Below, piece by piece: positions 43,385 through 51,588 of a DNA stretch of 64,000 nucleotides. The DNA lies in contig CBIHNI010000009.1 in the NCBI GenBank assembly GCA_966211455.1, forward strand, positions 1-64,000. The letters run 5' to 3'. Position 1 is the first letter of the stretch. Every line of letters begins with the position of its first letter. Position numbers and translations under genes: made by a program. This DNA comes from 21-14-0-10-47-8 sp966211455 (lineage in GTDB: Bacteria; Bdellovibrionota; Bdellovibrionia; Bdellovibrionales; Bdellovibrionaceae). A model generated the notes under the pieces. The model was not told the DNA's origin, did not search any database, and saw nothing but the letters and a program-made list of their open reading frames with translations.

Positions 43385-44335
43385 TTATTGCAGTTTGATC
43401 CGCTTCACGAGATCGACCGAAAAAAAGCCTTCGAATTTTTTATAAACGACCTGCGTCGCTTCGATAAATTTTTTTGTTTCCGTCTCGGACAGCTCAACAA
43501 TTTCGATGCCTTCCCGTCGAGCCCGCTGCTTCGCCAGCTCGCCATCACGAATGGCCTCCCTGCGCTCTTCGCGAGCCGCTTGTTTGGCCGCATCTTGCAT
43601 GATCTTTTGGATTTCTGGGCTTAAAGTTTCCCAAAATTTTTGCTGAATGATCATCGAAGTTAAAAACAGGCTGTGCTTGGTGTCGTTCATCGCCACCGAG
43701 AACGTATTCTGCGCCAAAGGGTATACCCGCGGCCACGCGCTTTCACCACCAACAAAAAGTCCCTGCGACACCCCGTGCGTGATGTCTTCGACTTCGGTGG
43801 CGACCGGCTTGGCACCGACCGCACGGAAAGTTTCCATGGCGAAAGGATTTTTGTTCGAGCGCAAAGAGAGATCCTTAAAGTCCGCCACCGAACGGATCGG
43901 CCTTTGCGCCGGGATCATCCGAAACCCACCCGAGTAAGTGAACGCAAGTCCCCGTACATTTGATTTTTTGTTCAGACCGGTCAGAAGCTCTTGACCGACC
44001 TGACCTTCCAGCACCGTTTGCGCGTGGTCGTGATCACGAAACAAAAATGGCAGATCCAGAACGTGCATGTCCGAATTGTATTTTTCCGCAAGCCAGGTCG
44101 TGTACATCTGGCTCATTTCGACTTCGCCCGCCTCCATCAGCTGCAGAAGGTCGTGCTTCGTCACGGTTTGACCGCCCTGATAGCGCTGCGAATACTCGGT
44201 CAAGGTCATGATCTCGACATCGAACTGCTGGCGACCCGCACGTTCGTTCAAAGCTTTGGCAAAAGACTGCGCCGCTCTTAGAAAAAGGCTCAACGGTTCG
44301 TGGGCCAGGACCCATCGGATTTTCAACGTTTTCAT
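43385..44335 (-). CDS. DctP-type TRAP binding protein lacking a signal peptide
   Basis: ATG 44335 follows GGGAGGGTGAA and gives 316 aa. The sequence opens directly at the mature fold (KIRWVLAHEPLSLFLRAAQS) with no hydrophobic leader. The fold is typical: DLPFLFRDHDHAQTVL, FRMIPAQRPIRSVADFKDLSLR, and a long C-terminal helix. TRAP binding proteins are normally exported, so this one looks cytoplasmic. No DctQ or DctM is nearby. It is one nucleotide downstream of the 2OG-oxygenase-like gene in an operon with an MFS carrier. Confidence 0.8.
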   Translation of the reverse strand: MKTLKIRWVLAHEPLSLFLRAAQSFAKALNERAGRQQFDVEIMTLTEYSQRYQGGQTVTKHDLLQLMEAGEVEMSQMYTTWLAEKYNSDMHVLDLPFLFRDHDHAQTVLEGQVGQELLTGLNKKSNVRGLAFTYSGGFRMIPAQRPIRSVADFKDLSLRSNKNPFAMETFRAVGAKPVATEVEDITHGVSQGLFVGGESAWPRVYPLAQNTFSVAMNDTKHSLFLTSMIIQQKFWETLSPEIQKIMQDAAKQAAREERREAIRDGELAKQRARREGIEIVELSETETKKFIEATQVVYKKFEGFFSVDLVKRIKLQ

Positions 44336-44336
44336 T

Positions 44337-44951
44337 TCACCCTCCCAGGTTTGGATTGAACAATGACAAAGGAAATTCGGTTTCAAAACTGATCTGCCAA
44401 TTGATTCGCAGCCCGGTCATATTTTCGACCGAGTGCAAGACCATCGTGTTCATCAGGTACCAACACTGCGAAGGCCCCTTTAGCGAAAAGATTTTCTTCA
44501 AATGCGGACCGCGTTCCGATGTGGTCATTCGCTGCCGAAAAATCGGCTGACCCACTTCCTGCCAAAAGCAAAGCTCGGTGTCCGGCCCACCCGTTTCGAC
44601 GTTGTACAAAAGGACAAAGTCACGAGTCGAATCCGTATGTGGCAGCTGCGTCTCATCGAAAAACATAAGACCTGAATTTTTCTCGGCGAATTCAGAGACC
44701 AGATTCTTTCGCACCCATTCAAGGCTCACTTCATCAAAGTGGTGGCGCACATTGCGATTGGAAGCCATGGGCTGAATCCAATCGTAAGACTGTTGCTTCC
44801 AGTCCTGACGCTCTCTCAATCCGACGTAAGGCCCTTCGGTCGCGGTGAACTTTTCTGGCGCGGGTCGCCGAGATGGATTGTATCGTTCCGTTAGCCACGT
44901 CGGTGGCGGCGGAAGATGCGGCAAGATTTGACAGTACCAATCTGTTTTCAT
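44337..44951 (-). CDS. 2-oxoglutarate/Fe(II) oxygenase-like protein
   Basis: The 204-aa protein shows a plausible facial triad: HTDS in QLPHTDSTRDFVLLYNVET (H and D about 105-107) and a distal histidine in NTMVLHSVENMTGLRINWQ, with the following arginine suited to bind 2-oxoglutarate. It has no signal peptide. It overlaps the upstream MFS gene by 4 nt and ends next to the DctP-like gene, so the three are one transcription unit. The substrate may be whatever the carrier imports. Family call by motif only. Confidence 0.65.
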   Translation of the reverse strand: MKTDWYCQILPHLPPPPTWLTERYNPSRRPAPEKFTATEGPYVGLRERQDWKQQSYDWIQPMASNRNVRHHFDEVSLEWVRKNLVSEFAEKNSGLMFFDETQLPHTDSTRDFVLLYNVETGGPDTELCFWQEVGQPIFRQRMTTSERGPHLKKIFSLKGPSQCWYLMNTMVLHSVENMTGLRINWQISFETEFPLSLFNPNLGG

Positions 44952-46195
44952 GCCGCCCTCCGAAGAGATGAACTCACCTGATAACCGTCGCGAAGCTTTC
45001 TTAAAATAAAGTACGCCGAAAAGGCGGTCAGCAGATCCAATGCGATCACCGTGGTGAAGACCGGCATCCAGCTGCCGTAACTTTCACGCAGCCATGCCGC
45101 AACAGGGCCGCCCAGAAAGGAGCCGACACCCACCGAGGCGTAAAGAAATCCAAAGTTCAAGCTCGCATTTTTTTCGCCAAAGGTGTCGGTGCAAATTGCC
45201 GGAAAGATCGAAAAAATTTCGCCCCAGGCCAGAAACACCAGGCCCGAAAGAAGAATAAAAAGCGCCGGATTTTGCAACTGCTGCACCCAAAGCGCCACGA
45301 AGACCGCCTCCAGTAAGAATGCCAGGGCCAGCGTTTTTTCGCGGCCCAGAATATCGGAAATGGATCCGAAAAGAATTCGGCTCAGTCCATTCATCACTCG
45401 GTCCACCATCAAAGCCAGCGGCAAAGCCGCCATCCCGAACATATAAACTTCAGAACCGATCCCGGATTCTTTGGCGATCACGGCAATATTGGATGTGATC
45501 ATCATCCCGGTCGCCGCGATCACCGCCATCATCCCGAACATCACCCAGAACACCGGTGTCCGAAGCATTTCTTTGGGGCTCGTCTCTGCCTGCAAGCCCA
45601 TTTGCGTTCCAAGCCCGGGACCGCCTTCGATGCGATCCGTGCGCAGGAAAAAAATCAAGATTAGGCTGACGCCAAAAAGAACCTGCCCGAAGAAAAGCAA
45701 GGTCGATTCGACACCTTGGCTTTGGATTCGAGACGCCACAAACGGCGTGGTCAAAAGGGGGCCCAATGCATAGCCCGACATCAAAACACCCGTCGCAAAA
45801 CCGCGACGATCGCTGAACTTTTTTTGGATCACGCCGGTGCAACCGATAAACGCGATCCCCGCGCCTAAACCGCCCAGCACACCATAGGTCCAATACAGAG
45901 CGAAAACGGATTCGCTAAAGGCCGCCAGAATCCAGCTCAGGCAGCACAGACCAAGACCCAAGGAAATGATATTGCGGGACTTGAATCGATCTTGAAAGTA
46001 TCCGGCCAGCGGAGTGATAAAGGTCATGCACACCACCACCAAAGAAAAAACGATTTGCAACCGACTGAGCGGAACTCCGAATTTATCCAAGAAGGGCTTC
46101 ACGAAAAGCGCCCACAGATATTGCGGACCGCTTATGACGATAAAGACCGTGACCATCAGCACTAATTGAACCCAACGGTTGCTCAATTTTTTCAT
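44948..46195 (-). CDS. MFS carrier, oxalate/formate antiporter (OFA)-like
   Basis: The 415-aa protein has 12 predicted membrane helices and the N-terminal OFA pattern NRWVQLVLMV...SGPQYLWALFVKPF, with the MFS loop GYFQDRFKSRN (about 61-71) and its second-half counterpart GSISDILGREKTLAL. OFA members exchange oxalate, formate or other monocarboxylates; the substrate here is uncertain. ATG 46195 lies only about 9 nt from a TATAAT box (46204-46209, minus strand), so the transcript would be nearly leaderless. It heads the operon with the oxygenase-like and DctP-like genes. Confidence 0.85.
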   Translation of the reverse strand: MKKLSNRWVQLVLMVTVFIVISGPQYLWALFVKPFLDKFGVPLSRLQIVFSLVVVCMTFITPLAGYFQDRFKSRNIISLGLGLCCLSWILAAFSESVFALYWTYGVLGGLGAGIAFIGCTGVIQKKFSDRRGFATGVLMSGYALGPLLTTPFVASRIQSQGVESTLLFFGQVLFGVSLILIFFLRTDRIEGGPGLGTQMGLQAETSPKEMLRTPVFWVMFGMMAVIAATGMMITSNIAVIAKESGIGSEVYMFGMAALPLALMVDRVMNGLSRILFGSISDILGREKTLALAFLLEAVFVALWVQQLQNPALFILLSGLVFLAWGEIFSIFPAICTDTFGEKNASLNFGFLYASVGVGSFLGGPVAAWLRESYGSWMPVFTTVIALDLLTAFSAYFILRKLRDGYQVSSSLRRAA

Positions 46196-46203
46196 ATTAT
46201 CTA

Positions 46204-46232
46204 ATTATAGGAACGAGCCCACAATGCGACAA
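46204..46232 (-). promoter_or_regulatory. Promoter of the MFS operon
   Basis: On the minus strand TATAAT (46209-46204) follows TTGTCG (46232-46227) with a 17-bp spacer. The expected start site is about 46197-46199, two to four bases before the MFS ATG at 46195. The -35 is weak, as is usual for activator-dependent promoters. Confidence 0.55.
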
Positions 46233-46250
46233 CATGATGCAGATCATGTT
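46231..46250. promoter_or_regulatory. FNR/CRP-type operator
   Basis: AACATGAT-GCAG-ATCATGTT has perfect 8-bp arms and contains the TGAT-N4-ATCA core of FNR-type sites. Its centre (46240.5) is about 42-44 bp upstream of the predicted start of the MFS operon, the class II activator position. It also lies 15 bp before the ATG of the divergent Crp/Fnr-like regulator, where binding could repress that gene. The match is visible; the protein that binds is inferred. Confidence 0.65.
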
Positions 46251-46265
46251 TTGGAGGGAACCGAA

Positions 46266-46961
46266 ATGAAAGATTCCACCGAAGTGGACATTTGGAATCA
46301 CCCGCTTTTGACGAGCTTTCACGCAGGTCAACGAAAGTGGCTGGCAAAGCGTCTCAAAAAGATAAGTTTAGAAAAGGGTGATCGCCTTTTCAAACAAGGT
46401 GAAACGGTCACTGGCATTTATCTGCACATGAAGGGGCTTGCCAAGATCACCCAGAAAGACCGCCAAGGTCAAATCGAGTTTTCACGTCTCGTGCTTCCGG
46501 GCGACACCTCGGGACATCGCAGTCTCTTTATCGAGAGCACCTACAAAGGCACTGCGGAAGCATTGTCGGACCAGCTCGAGGTGATGTTCTTATCATTGGA
46601 AGATGTAACCCTGCTGCTTTCAAAAAGCATCTCTTTCACCAAAAACATTATCACCAAAATTTCCAAAGAGCTGAGCCGCACCGAAGAGGAAATCGTTTTA
46701 AAGAAGAAAAAATCGGTGCGCGAGCGCGTGGCCGATTTGATTTACCATCTGTGCCTGAACTATGCCGAACAGGTGGGCGAAAACGAATTTGTGATAAAGT
46801 CCGAAATTTCCAAGCGTGAAATCGCTAAGATTCTTTTGGTTTCGAACGAAACTGTGATCCGCGTGATGTCCGAGATGAAAAGCGACAACATTATCGCCTA
46901 TCAGAAGAAACGCCTGCGCATTCGCCAATTGGATCAACTGTCCAAGATCGCGAACGCGTAG
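46266..46961 (+). CDS. Crp/Fnr-family transcriptional regulator
   Basis: I start at ATG 46266, preceded by GGAGGGAA, giving 231 aa; in-frame upstream ATGs (46224) would place coding sequence over the palindromic operator. Residues about 25-130 form a cyclic-nucleotide-binding-like domain (FKQGETVTGIYLHMKGLAKI), followed by a dimer helix and a C-terminal helix-turn-helix (ISKREIAKILLVSNETVIRV). There is no N-terminal cysteine cluster, so an FNR-type iron-sulfur sensor is unlikely; the DNR/NnrR or Crp groups fit better. It is divergent from the MFS operon. Confidence 0.88.
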   Translation: MKDSTEVDIWNHPLLTSFHAGQRKWLAKRLKKISLEKGDRLFKQGETVTGIYLHMKGLAKITQKDRQGQIEFSRLVLPGDTSGHRSLFIESTYKGTAEALSDQLEVMFLSLEDVTLLLSKSISFTKNIITKISKELSRTEEEIVLKKKKSVRERVADLIYHLCLNYAEQVGENEFVIKSEISKREIAKILLVSNETVIRVMSEMKSDNIIAYQKKRLRIRQLDQLSKIANA

Positions 46962-46971
46962 GTTTTGGCTT

Positions 46972-47964
46972 TTACTTTTTCAATTGGGCCGAGGCCGCCT
47001 TCGCGTAGCTCATGTCGATCAGCTCGTCCAACTTGGGTGCTTGCTTCACAAAGCCTTTTTGCACGTACCATTTCAGATCTTCTTCCAGCGAAGCCTTGCT
47101 GATATCGCCGTCATCATTCAAACCGATCGGGATCACGGTCTCCCAGACCTTGGCATCTTCGATTTTGATATACTTTTGCAGCTGCACGACGACTTTCGTC
47201 CACAGGGCTTTATCTTTTAAAGACTTGTTATAGGTCTGCACGCCTTTCAGATATGCCAGCATAAATTTCTGCGCGAGCTCTTTTTTCTGTGCGAAAGAAG
47301 GCGAATAGAAAATCGCCGCACTTTGCTGGTTGGGAACGTAATCGTTGGCGGAAGCGACCTTCTCGGCGACCCCGTCGGCCAGGGATTTGGCAATATAAGG
47401 CTCGAGCTGAACCGAGGCATCGATCGCCTTGGCCTTCAAAGCCGTGTTGATTTCGGGATAAGACATCTTCACCAGCTGCACATCTTCGTCCTTCAATCCC
47501 GCTTTCTGCAGAATTTTCGACAGCACGACCTGCTGAGAAACGCCGTCGATCGCCGGCAATCCGATTTTCAAACCTTTGAGATCTTTTGGCGATCGGTATT
47601 TTTTCGATTCGACCAGATCTTTGCGCACCACCAGCCAAATGTACTCGGCTCCTTTGGTGATATGGCCTTTGTCGGCCACGATCTTAAATTTTTCACCGCT
47701 GTTGAACGCATTGAAAAGCCCGGAGGTGAATCCGCCGGCCCCGACATCCAGCTCGCCACGCGAAAGCAATAAGGTCATCGGTGCACCCGAGTTCCCAATG
47801 ATCACCGTCTCAATTTCCAAACCCTGTTCTTTAAAGAAGCCTTCTTCGATGGCAATATAAACACCGGCCGAGCTCAGGGCCGGAGTGCTGGCCACTTTGA
47901 CTTTATCGAGAGCCCGTCCAGATACCGTCGCAAATAACAAAAATCCAAATAAGATTTTTTTCAC
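46972..47964 (-). CDS. ABC importer binding protein (NMT1/TauA type)
   Basis: The 330-aa protein has a signal peptide (1-18, ending GRAL). It has the NMT1/SsuA-like pattern VKVASTPALSSAGVYIAIEE, then GFFKEQGLEIETVIIGNSGAP and LKGLKIGLPAIDGVSQQVVL. This group binds taurine, sulfonates, nitrate, thiamin precursors or similar small molecules. Divergent from it (100 bp) lie the matching ATPase and permease genes, which complete an importer. The ligand is unknown. Confidence 0.88.
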   Translation of the reverse strand: MKKILFGFLLFATVSGRALDKVKVASTPALSSAGVYIAIEEGFFKEQGLEIETVIIGNSGAPMTLLLSRGELDVGAGGFTSGLFNAFNSGEKFKIVADKGHITKGAEYIWLVVRKDLVESKKYRSPKDLKGLKIGLPAIDGVSQQVVLSKILQKAGLKDEDVQLVKMSYPEINTALKAKAIDASVQLEPYIAKSLADGVAEKVASANDYVPNQQSAAIFYSPSFAQKKELAQKFMLAYLKGVQTYNKSLKDKALWTKVVVQLQKYIKIEDAKVWETVIPIGLNDDGDISKASLEEDLKWYVQKGFVKQAPKLDELIDMSYAKAASAQLKK

Positions 47965-47978
47965 CAGAATCCTCCTGG

Positions 47979-48001
47979 GTTGTAGAAAATGGAATTACAA
48001 C
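47979..48001. promoter_or_regulatory. Inverted repeat between divergent importer genes
   Basis: GTTGTA (47979-47984) and TACAAC (47996-48001) are 6-bp arms with an 11-bp spacer. They lie between the binding-protein gene and the ATPase gene and could be a shared operator. Short arms make this weak. Confidence 0.25.
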
Positions 48002-48064
48002 ATTAACGCGCCTCCCAACACAAGATTTTTGCTCGACGTCTTAAAGTTCTATACAGTTTTCTAG

Positions 48065-48772
48065 ATGTCCCAATTTTACGAGTTCTCTCATCTCTCGCTG
48101 TCTTTGGATTCGAAAGTGATTTTCAAGGATCTTTCGTTGCAGTTGCAAAAAGGTTCTTTCAATTCTTTGATTGGCATCAGTGGTGCGGGAAAAACTCAGA
48201 TTCTCGATACGATTGCCGGGCTGAATGCGCCGCTCTTAAAGTCTCCCTTTTCAAATCTTAAAATCAACTTTGCATTTCAGAACAATCCGCTGATCCCTTG
48301 GATCACCGTGCGAAAGAACTTGGAGATCGTCGCCCCGGACGAAGCCGATCACCTGCTTCAGCTGGTCGGTTTGAAAGTCGATTCCAAAGTTTTTCCCCAT
48401 CAGCTATCGGGCGGCATGCAGCAGCGGCTGAACCTGGCGAGGGCCTTTAGCGGTCATCCGGATTTGGTTTTACTGGACGAGCCTTTTACCAGCCTGGATT
48501 ACTATTCAAAAATATCTTTGTACAAAGAGCTTTTGGATCACTGGCGGAAAACCAAAACGACGGTTCTTTTTGTCACCCACGATATTTCGGAAGCCGTCTA
48601 TCTCTCAAAGCGTGTCCACTGGCTTTCCATCCGGACCAAAAACATCGTCAACACTTTGGATATCGATCATGTGCAAAAATCCGAAGTTTGGGGAACAAGA
48701 ACCCCGATCGAACTTGAAATGCACGAGAAAACTTTGAAGTTCCTGCAGGAGGAATATGACTTCAAAGCTTAA
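48065..48772 (+). CDS. ABC importer ATPase (TauB/SsuB type)
   Basis: The 235-aa ATPase has Walker A GISGAGKT (about 37-44), Q-loop AFQNNPLIPW, signature LSGGMQQRLNLARAF, Walker B LVLLDEPFTSLD and the H-loop VTHDISEAVYL. The Walker A has Ile-Ser-Gly in place of the commoner P/S-SG start but all key Gly/Lys/Thr are present. ATG 48065 has no strong ribosome binding site. The permease gene starts 17 nt inside its 3' end. Confidence 0.92.
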   Translation: MSQFYEFSHLSLSLDSKVIFKDLSLQLQKGSFNSLIGISGAGKTQILDTIAGLNAPLLKSPFSNLKINFAFQNNPLIPWITVRKNLEIVAPDEADHLLQLVGLKVDSKVFPHQLSGGMQQRLNLARAFSGHPDLVLLDEPFTSLDYYSKISLYKELLDHWRKTKTTVLFVTHDISEAVYLSKRVHWLSIRTKNIVNTLDIDHVQKSEVWGTRTPIELEMHEKTLKFLQEEYDFKA

Positions 48773-49511
48773 TCTGAAATCCAGTCTGCTGATCGCCGTC
48801 GTCTACATCACCCTTTGGGAGGTTTTATCGCGTGTCGTTCTGCAGAATGATTCTTTGTTCCCGTCCCTGGTGCAAATCGTCCAGGCCCTGACAGCACAGA
48901 TCCAAACTTCGGAATTCTGGAATCTCTTTTTGCTGCCTTCGCTGTCCCGCTTTTTCACCGCGGCCCTGATCGGAATTCCGTTGGGGCTTATAACCGGGCT
49001 GACCTGCGCGCGCTGGGAATTTTTAAACCGACTGCTGGGGCCTTTCTTTGCTTTCAGCTATCCGCTTCCGAAAGTGGTTCTTTTTCCCTTTCTAATTTTG
49101 ATTTTTGGCATTGGCTTCTGGTCGAAGGTTCTTTTGATCTGCCTGGGGATTTTTTATCTTGTGCACATCAACGTCTACATCGGCGCCCTGCGCGTTCTGC
49201 AAAGCGATTATTCGGCGGTGGCGCGGGTCTATCGCTTCACCAAATGGAACTGGTGGTATCATTTTTATTTGAAAGGCTGCGTGCCATCGCTCTTGGTTGG
49301 CATGAAGGCGGGCCTGATTTATGGCCTGACTTTGATTATCGTCGGCGAAATGTCGATGACCCAAGACGGGATCGGATTTTACATTTGGTCGGCATGGGAC
49401 CAGTTTCGCATCGTCGATCTGTATGTCGGAACCGTAATCGTAGGCATTTGGGGCTTTTTCATTTATTATTGTATCGAGCACTTTGAGAAAAAGATTCTGA
49501 CGTATTACTGA
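48756..49511 (+). CDS. ABC importer permease (TauC/SsuC type)
   Basis: The 251-aa protein has six hydrophobic helices and the inner-membrane-importer EAA-type loop (ALRVLQSDYSAVARVYRFTK, about 145-164), where the permease contacts the ATPase. ATG 48756 is preceded by CAGGAGGAATATG and overlaps the ATPase gene. The next gene, a ketosynthase-like half, begins 27 nt after its stop on the same strand, so the importer and the biosynthetic genes could share a transcript. Confidence 0.9.
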   Translation: MTSKLNLKSSLLIAVVYITLWEVLSRVVLQNDSLFPSLVQIVQALTAQIQTSEFWNLFLLPSLSRFFTAALIGIPLGLITGLTCARWEFLNRLLGPFFAFSYPLPKVVLFPFLILIFGIGFWSKVLLICLGIFYLVHINVYIGALRVLQSDYSAVARVYRFTKWNWWYHFYLKGCVPSLLVGMKAGLIYGLTLIIVGEMSMTQDGIGFYIWSAWDQFRIVDLYVGTVIVGIWGFFIYYCIEHFEKKILTYY

Positions 49512-49538
49512 TCCAAGCCCAGAAGAAGGAGCACCGGC

Positions 49539-50129
49539 GTGCAGGTTCTGAGCAGTCCAAAATCAGAACAATGGGGATTCGACTCTCTGAACGGAATGAT
49601 CTTTGATCTGCGCAAAGACAAAGATCAGCTGGGGAACATTCAAAAATCCTTGGGCCCCGAAATCACTCGTTATTACTCTTACCAAACGGCCCTGCTGATT
49701 TATCTTTTGCAGCAATCCGATTTTTCGGCCGAGAAGGTTCAAAGCTTTCCCGTTATTTACGCCGCGATCGATGATGGCACTTACGAGCTGGAAACCGATT
49801 CGACCGATCATCAAGAGCTGATGAAGCATTACGGCCCCCGGCAGTATCTGAAATCATTTTCTCCGTTCGTCGCGCAAGGGGTGGCGAATTTCTTTTCCCA
49901 TTCTTGTTCAGTTATGACTTTTTCTTCGGCGGGTCTTAATTTCCAAAATTTGCTCGACGAAGCAGCCTTTGATCTCAAGCAAGGACGGCTTCAAAAGGCT
50001 CTGCTTTTGGGATCCAAGAAAACAAGTCGCGATTCGTTTCGGATGTACGCGGCAAGCCTCAGCTCTTCGGATCGAATTCCGCTATCTCCCCATTTCGAAA
50101 ATTTCTGGAAAGAGGCTTTCGGCGAATGA
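49539..50129 (+). CDS. Ketosynthase chain-length-factor-like half, no catalytic Cys
   Basis: The 196-aa protein starts at GTG 49539 after AAGGAG. It resembles only the N-terminal half of a beta-ketoacyl synthase: residues about 95-165 follow the usual pattern around the active site (YLKSFSPFVAQGVANFFS ... GLNFQNLLDEAAFDLKQGR), but the nucleophile position reads FSSAGLN with no cysteine. Short proteins of this kind act as non-catalytic partners in aryl-polyene-type clusters. It overlaps the following full-length ketosynthase gene by 4 nt. Confidence 0.65.
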   Translation: MQVLSSPKSEQWGFDSLNGMIFDLRKDKDQLGNIQKSLGPEITRYYSYQTALLIYLLQQSDFSAEKVQSFPVIYAAIDDGTYELETDSTDHQELMKHYGPRQYLKSFSPFVAQGVANFFSHSCSVMTFSSAGLNFQNLLDEAAFDLKQGRLQKALLLGSKKTSRDSFRMYAASLSSSDRIPLSPHFENFWKEAFGE

Positions 50130-51307
50130 AAGTTTATTTCTCTGATTTTCAGCTGATCAGCTCCCTGGGAAACTCGAAAGACGAGTTCTGGAATGCCTTG
50201 CAATCCGGCGAAGATGGCGTGCGCCCGGATCCTTCTTCGACCTATCAAGCCTGTTTTTTGAAAGAGGATTCCTTCTTGCCACCGATCGCCGACAAGAAAT
50301 ACCTTTCTGAAGTCATCGAGTCCTATCGCCACTTGGTTCTAAAGATGAAAGCGGCCGTGTCCCCCGCAACCCAGGCCGATGCTCTTTTCTGGGCCAGCGG
50401 ACAACTGGGATCGAAGCTGACCGATCTTGAAGAGCTTTCTTCGCCTTATGAATCCTTTCAATCTTCCGAAAAGTTCGATTCGGCGGCGGACGGGATTTTG
50501 AAAGCGGCCGCACTGGGACCAAACCTAAAGCTTTTGCAAAACCAAGCCAATGCCTGCACCAGCGGGATTTCCCTTTTGCACAGCGCTTTGAAACGTTTGC
50601 AAGCGGGCGCAATCGACAGCGCCTTGATTTATCTCAATGAATCGCGCTGCCGCGATTGGGTTTTAAAGCCCTACGCCCAGCTGGGATTGCTGGCGCAGGA
50701 AAAGTCCGATAACGGCAAACTGATATCCCGTCCCTTTTCGCGAAAAGGCGGCGGCTTTATCAAAGGCGAAGGCTCTTGCCTTTTGCTCTTGGAAAACGAA
50801 AGGTCCTTGTCGCGAACAAATAACAAAGTCTACGCCGAGCTTCTGGCGGCCGATTTCTGCTCGGACGGTTTTGAAATCATCAAAGCCAATGACAAACAAT
50901 CGGGTTTGCAAAAAGCCTTGGATCGACTTTTTGCGCAAGCGCAAGTTCCCGCGACTGCTGTCGATTACATCAACGGTTACGGCAGCGGATCGATTGCAAA
51001 TGACGGATTCGAGGCTTCTTTCTATAGCTCTTACTTTGCTAAAAAAGGGAGAGCAATTCCGGTGAGCTCGGGTAAGCCACAATTTGGCCATCTCAACACG
51101 GCCGCTGTCGGTCTTGAAATTTGCTCGATGCTTTTGATGCTTGAAAAGGATGTGATCCTGCCAACGAAAAATCTTGTCGATCCCATTCAAAAACAAGGAC
51201 TGATCTTCCCGCAAGAGACAATCACATCCGCGAAACTGCAATACGCGCTGAAAACTGGTTTTGGGTTTGGGTGGTCCAACGGAGCGGCCCTTTTGAAGAA
51301 GGCCTAG
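50126..51307 (+). CDS. Beta-ketoacyl synthase with altered active site
   Basis: The 393-aa protein is a full-length thiolase-fold ketosynthase. The nucleophile C144 lies in QANACTSGISLLHSAL, and K317/H322 lie in GKPQFGHLNTAAVG. The first catalytic histidine, normally in HGTGT, is replaced: the motif reads NGYGSGS with Y285. Elongating synthases need Cys-His-His, and loss of one histidine in related enzymes can favour transfer over decarboxylative condensation. It may therefore act as an acyltransferase or need its partner encoded just upstream. It converges on a carrier-protein gene (4-nt overlap). Confidence 0.83.
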   Translation: MKVYFSDFQLISSLGNSKDEFWNALQSGEDGVRPDPSSTYQACFLKEDSFLPPIADKKYLSEVIESYRHLVLKMKAAVSPATQADALFWASGQLGSKLTDLEELSSPYESFQSSEKFDSAADGILKAAALGPNLKLLQNQANACTSGISLLHSALKRLQAGAIDSALIYLNESRCRDWVLKPYAQLGLLAQEKSDNGKLISRPFSRKGGGFIKGEGSCLLLLENERSLSRTNNKVYAELLAADFCSDGFEIIKANDKQSGLQKALDRLFAQAQVPATAVDYINGYGSGSIANDGFEASFYSSYFAKKGRAIPVSSGKPQFGHLNTAAVGLEICSMLLMLEKDVILPTKNLVDPIQKQGLIFPQETITSAKLQYALKTGFGFGWSNGAALLKKA

Positions 51308-51588
51308 GCTTTTGCCTTTAATTCCATCACATAATCGATCACTTCGTTCACTGTGAGATCGAATTGCTCTTGTTGATTTTTGATGGCGCGGCGGCTGACG
51401 AAAGCTTCCGAAAGATTGATCGACAGCTGCGTCTCTTTTTCGATTTCGAAAAGCAGGTCCAAAAGATCGATGGATTCCAAACCGATATCAGAAACCAGCT
51501 TCTTTTCCGCATCCACCGAAAAGGCTTTTTCCCCGATAATTTTCGAGAGGGATTTCAGAATCATCGTTCCGCATTCTTCACGTGTCAT
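51304..51588 (-). CDS. Acyl carrier protein
   Basis: The 94-aa helical protein has the carrier-domain motif DIGLESIDLLDLLFEIE, with S39 as the phosphopantetheine site (LESID in place of the usual DSL/DSLE). The C-terminal extension is longer than usual. It starts inside the 3' end of the adenylation-enzyme gene (ATGA overlap), so the two are translated together and this carrier is a likely acceptor for that enzyme. Confidence 0.88.
   Translation of the reverse strand: MTREECGTMILKSLSKIIGEKAFSVDAEKKLVSDIGLESIDLLDLLFEIEKETQLSINLSEAFVSRRAIKNQQEQFDLTVNEVIDYVMELKAKA

Noticed and set aside
46179..46265. Longer N-terminus for the Crp/Fnr-like regulator
   Set aside because: It would code through the palindromic operator, while ATG 46266 has a strong GGAGG ribosome binding site and gives the usual length.
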